From JALOLG01 sp963776935 (lineage in GTDB: Bacteria; Actinomycetota; Acidimicrobiia; Acidimicrobiales; Ilumatobacteraceae): DNA of 64,000 nt. Under the pieces are notes generated by a model that was not told where the DNA came from, made no database searches, and was given only the letters and a program-made list of their open reading frames with translations. The translations under genes were made by a program, and so were the position numbers. Shown here piece by piece: positions 62,713 through 64,000 of the stretch. Position 1 is the first letter of the stretch. Every line of letters starts with the position of its first letter. The stretch lies in the NCBI GenBank assembly GCA_963776935.1, contig CAVZOP010000005.1, forward strand, positions 1 through 64,000. The letters run 5' to 3'.

Positions 62713-63093
62713 ATGGGCCGAGCGGTCGACTTCGCGGACGTGCGCCGCCATGTCGCGGAGTTCGGTGATCGCGCCACGTTGATCACGGTCACGACGTCGG
62801 GCACGCCACACGTCGTGTCGACGGTCGTCGAAGTGACCGACAGTCGGCTGCGTACCCGCGTCGGCCAGCGCACAGCGGACAACCTCGGCGAGCATCCGGG
62901 TCTGACCCTGCTCTGGCAGCCCGCCGACGATGGGGAGTACCAGCTGATCCTCGACGGGGTCGTCGATCCGGCCGGTGCGGATGCAGGTGTGGACGGTGTG
63001 ACCGCGATCTCGATCGAGGTGACGAACGGAATCCTGCACCGACTCGCTGAGCTCCCGGGTGACGGGCCGTCGTGCGTCGCCCTGGGCGACTAA
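62713..63093 (+). CDS. Pyridoxamine 5'-phosphate oxidase-like split-barrel protein
   Basis: The 126-residue product has the split beta-barrel pattern of PNPOx-like flavin or F420-binding proteins: FGDRATLITVTTSGTPHVVSTVV, LRTRVGQRTADNLGEHPGLTLLW and YQLILDGVV. Relatives bind FMN, F420 or heme; no key residue distinguishes them here. It is short for the family, like many actinobacterial members. A -10 box immediately upstream suggests its own leaderless transcript in addition to readthrough from the FhuF-like gene. Confidence 0.75.
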   Translation: MGRAVDFADVRRHVAEFGDRATLITVTTSGTPHVVSTVVEVTDSRLRTRVGQRTADNLGEHPGLTLLWQPADDGEYQLILDGVVDPAGADAGVDGVTAISIEVTNGILHRLAELPGDGPSCVALGD

Positions 63094-63170
63094 CCGATCG
63101 CGAGCCCCAACTCGGCGCTGCAGGTGTGGCTGACCGTTGGCCGAAGGGATGGTCAGCGAATGACGCCCGT

Positions 63171-63189
63171 TTAGTCAGGTCATGACTAA
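63171..63189. promoter_or_regulatory. Palindrome TTAGTCA/TGACTAA before modA
   Basis: TTAGTCA, five bases, TGACTAA immediately upstream of the modA start, overlapping an alternative ATG at 63182. Possible operator of a molybdate- or metal-responsive regulator. Confidence 0.45.
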
Positions 63190-63199
63190 TGTGCCCGAC

Positions 63200-64000
63200 A
63201 TGGGTGGAACGTCTCGACTCGTGGTCTCGGCAGTCGTCGTTCTGGGTCTCCTCGGTGCGTGCGGGGACGACGATGCCGGCTCCGCTGACACGACAACAGC
63301 CATGGTGCAGGTGGCGGAACCGGCGGTGGCGGGGGATGTGACGGTGTTCGCCGCGGCGTCGTTGACAGACGCGTTCGCCGAGATCGGTGAGGCGTTCATG
63401 GCCCAGTATCCGGAGTCGACCGTGAGGTTCAATTTTGCCGCGTCGTCAGAGCTCGTGACCCAGATCAACGAAGGCGCACCGGCAGACGTCTTCGCCTCGG
63501 CTGACCAGAGCAACATGACCAAGCTGACCGACACCGGCAACAACGGTGCTGAGCCGGTGGTGTTCGCCACGAACTCGTTGGAGATCATCGTCGGGCCCGG
63601 CAACCCCGAAGGGATCACCGGCGTCGCCGATCTCGCCAATCCCGAAATCATCTTCGTCACGTGTGCGCCGGAGGTGCCGATCGGGGCGTACACCCAGGAG
63701 GTGTTCACCAAGGCCGGCGTGACGGTGACACCGGCGTCGTTCGAGGAGAACGTCCGCGGGATCGTCACCAAGGTCACGCTCGGTGAGGCCGATGCGGGCA
63801 TCGTCTACACGACCGACGTCACCGCCGCGGGTGATCGGGCCGAAGGTGTTGAGATCCCCCCCGATCTCAACCTCGTCGCCGAGTACCCGATGGTCGTCAC
63901 CGAACAAGCCCCCAACGCCGCCGCCGGGCAAGCGTTCGTGGACTTCGTGATCGGGGAGCAGGGCCAGAAGATCCTCGCCGGCTACGGCTTCACCGCTCCG
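63200..64000 (+). CDS. modA: Molybdate ABC transporter substrate-binding lipoprotein (3' end outside window)
   Basis: The visible part has a signal with lipobox (LLGAC), a short linker, and the ModA fold: TVFAAASLTDAFAEIGEAF, FNFAASSELVTQINEGAPADVFASAD, NSLEIIVGPGNP, CAPEVPIGAYTQEVF, LGEADAGIVYTTD and AGQAFVDFVIGEQGQKIL. These match the oxyanion-binding Ser and helix ends of molybdate or tungstate binding proteins. It supplies Mo for enzymes such as the molybdopterin oxidoreductase at 7646. ATG 63200 gives a normal signal peptide; ATG 63182 would add six residues. The stop codon is beyond position 64000. Confidence 0.9.
   Translation, partial: MGGTSRLVVSAVVVLGLLGACGDDDAGSADTTTAMVQVAEPAVAGDVTVFAAASLTDAFAEIGEAFMAQYPESTVRFNFAASSELVTQINEGAPADVFASADQSNMTKLTDTGNNGAEPVVFATNSLEIIVGPGNPEGITGVADLANPEIIFVTCAPEVPIGAYTQEVFTKAGVTVTPASFEENVRGIVTKVTLGEADAGIVYTTDVTAAGDRAEGVEIPPDLNLVAEYPMVVTEQAPNAAAGQAFVDFVIGEQGQKILAGYGFTAP

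Overview
This window comes from a high-GC Gram-positive bacterium, most likely an actinobacterium of the Acidimicrobiia / Ilumatobacter type. The evidence is the very high GC with G/C-ending codons, many Asp-rich lipoproteins with a short lipobox, a DUF1003 plus PRC/MgtE_N/CBS gene pair, a limonene-monooxygenase-like LLM flavoprotein, a DUF6325 plus SHOCT pair, and many genes whose start codon sits 6-8 bases after a TANNNT -10 box (leaderless transcription). The genus is an inference.

Layout. 1-4.9 kb: end of a secreted protein with tandem repeats, a small membrane protein coupled to a Rossmann dehydrogenase-like gene, and the DUF1003 - PRC/MgtE_N/CBS pair. 5-13.1 kb: lipoprotein of the aculeacin-acylase type, a molybdopterin oxidoreductase, an acetyltransferase, an FAD lactone oxidase and a DNA methyltransferase with an extra C-terminal domain. 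13.2-27.7 kb: a myo-inositol utilisation locus. A LacI-type regulator (with an overlapping secreted trypsin-like protease gene) faces a run of eleven genes: iolE-like, sugar-binding lipoprotein, oversized permease, ABC ATPase, iolC, a Cgl0159-type aldolase, iolB, a Gfo/Idh/MocA dehydrogenase, iolD, an SDR and iolG. A 24-bp perfect palindrome overlaps the promoter between them. 27.8-34.5 kb: single genes (GNAT, D-aminoacylase-like amidohydrolase, anchored beta-rich protein, zinc ribbon, LLM flavoprotein, GlxA-type regulator) and tRNA-Ala(TGC).

34.5-61.9 kb is the most intriguing part. Five copies of one inverted repeat (ACCACCC, 5-6 bases, GGGTGGT) lie in front of transcription units here: a peptidoglycan-binding lipoprotein; a large MalT-like LuxR regulator divergent from a P2-type cation ATPase; an MFS exporter divergent from a DUF6325-SHOCT-MFS-ThrE-amidohydrolase operon; a lipoprotein-DcuA/B-M20 dipeptidase-HdeD-lipoprotein operon; and a second DcuA/B operon with a secreted repeat protein and peptidase E. 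A PPK2 kinase, a SulP transporter, a second N-formylglutamate-amidohydrolase-like paralog and a type I asparaginase are interspersed. I read this as one regulon joining aspartate/dicarboxylate exchange, release of aspartate from dipeptides and asparagine, and envelope or energy stress. The regulator is unknown; the LuxR protein encoded beside one site is the obvious candidate.

61.9-64 kb: an FhuF-like iron-sulfur protein behind a DtxR/IdeR-like half-site pair, a PNPOx-like protein and the start of modA.

Caution: at least eight otherwise well conserved genes are broken by single-base indels (IolD about five times, PPK2 about seven). The indels sit in short G/C runs or doublets, so I think most are sequence errors in a draft or metagenomic assembly, not decay.
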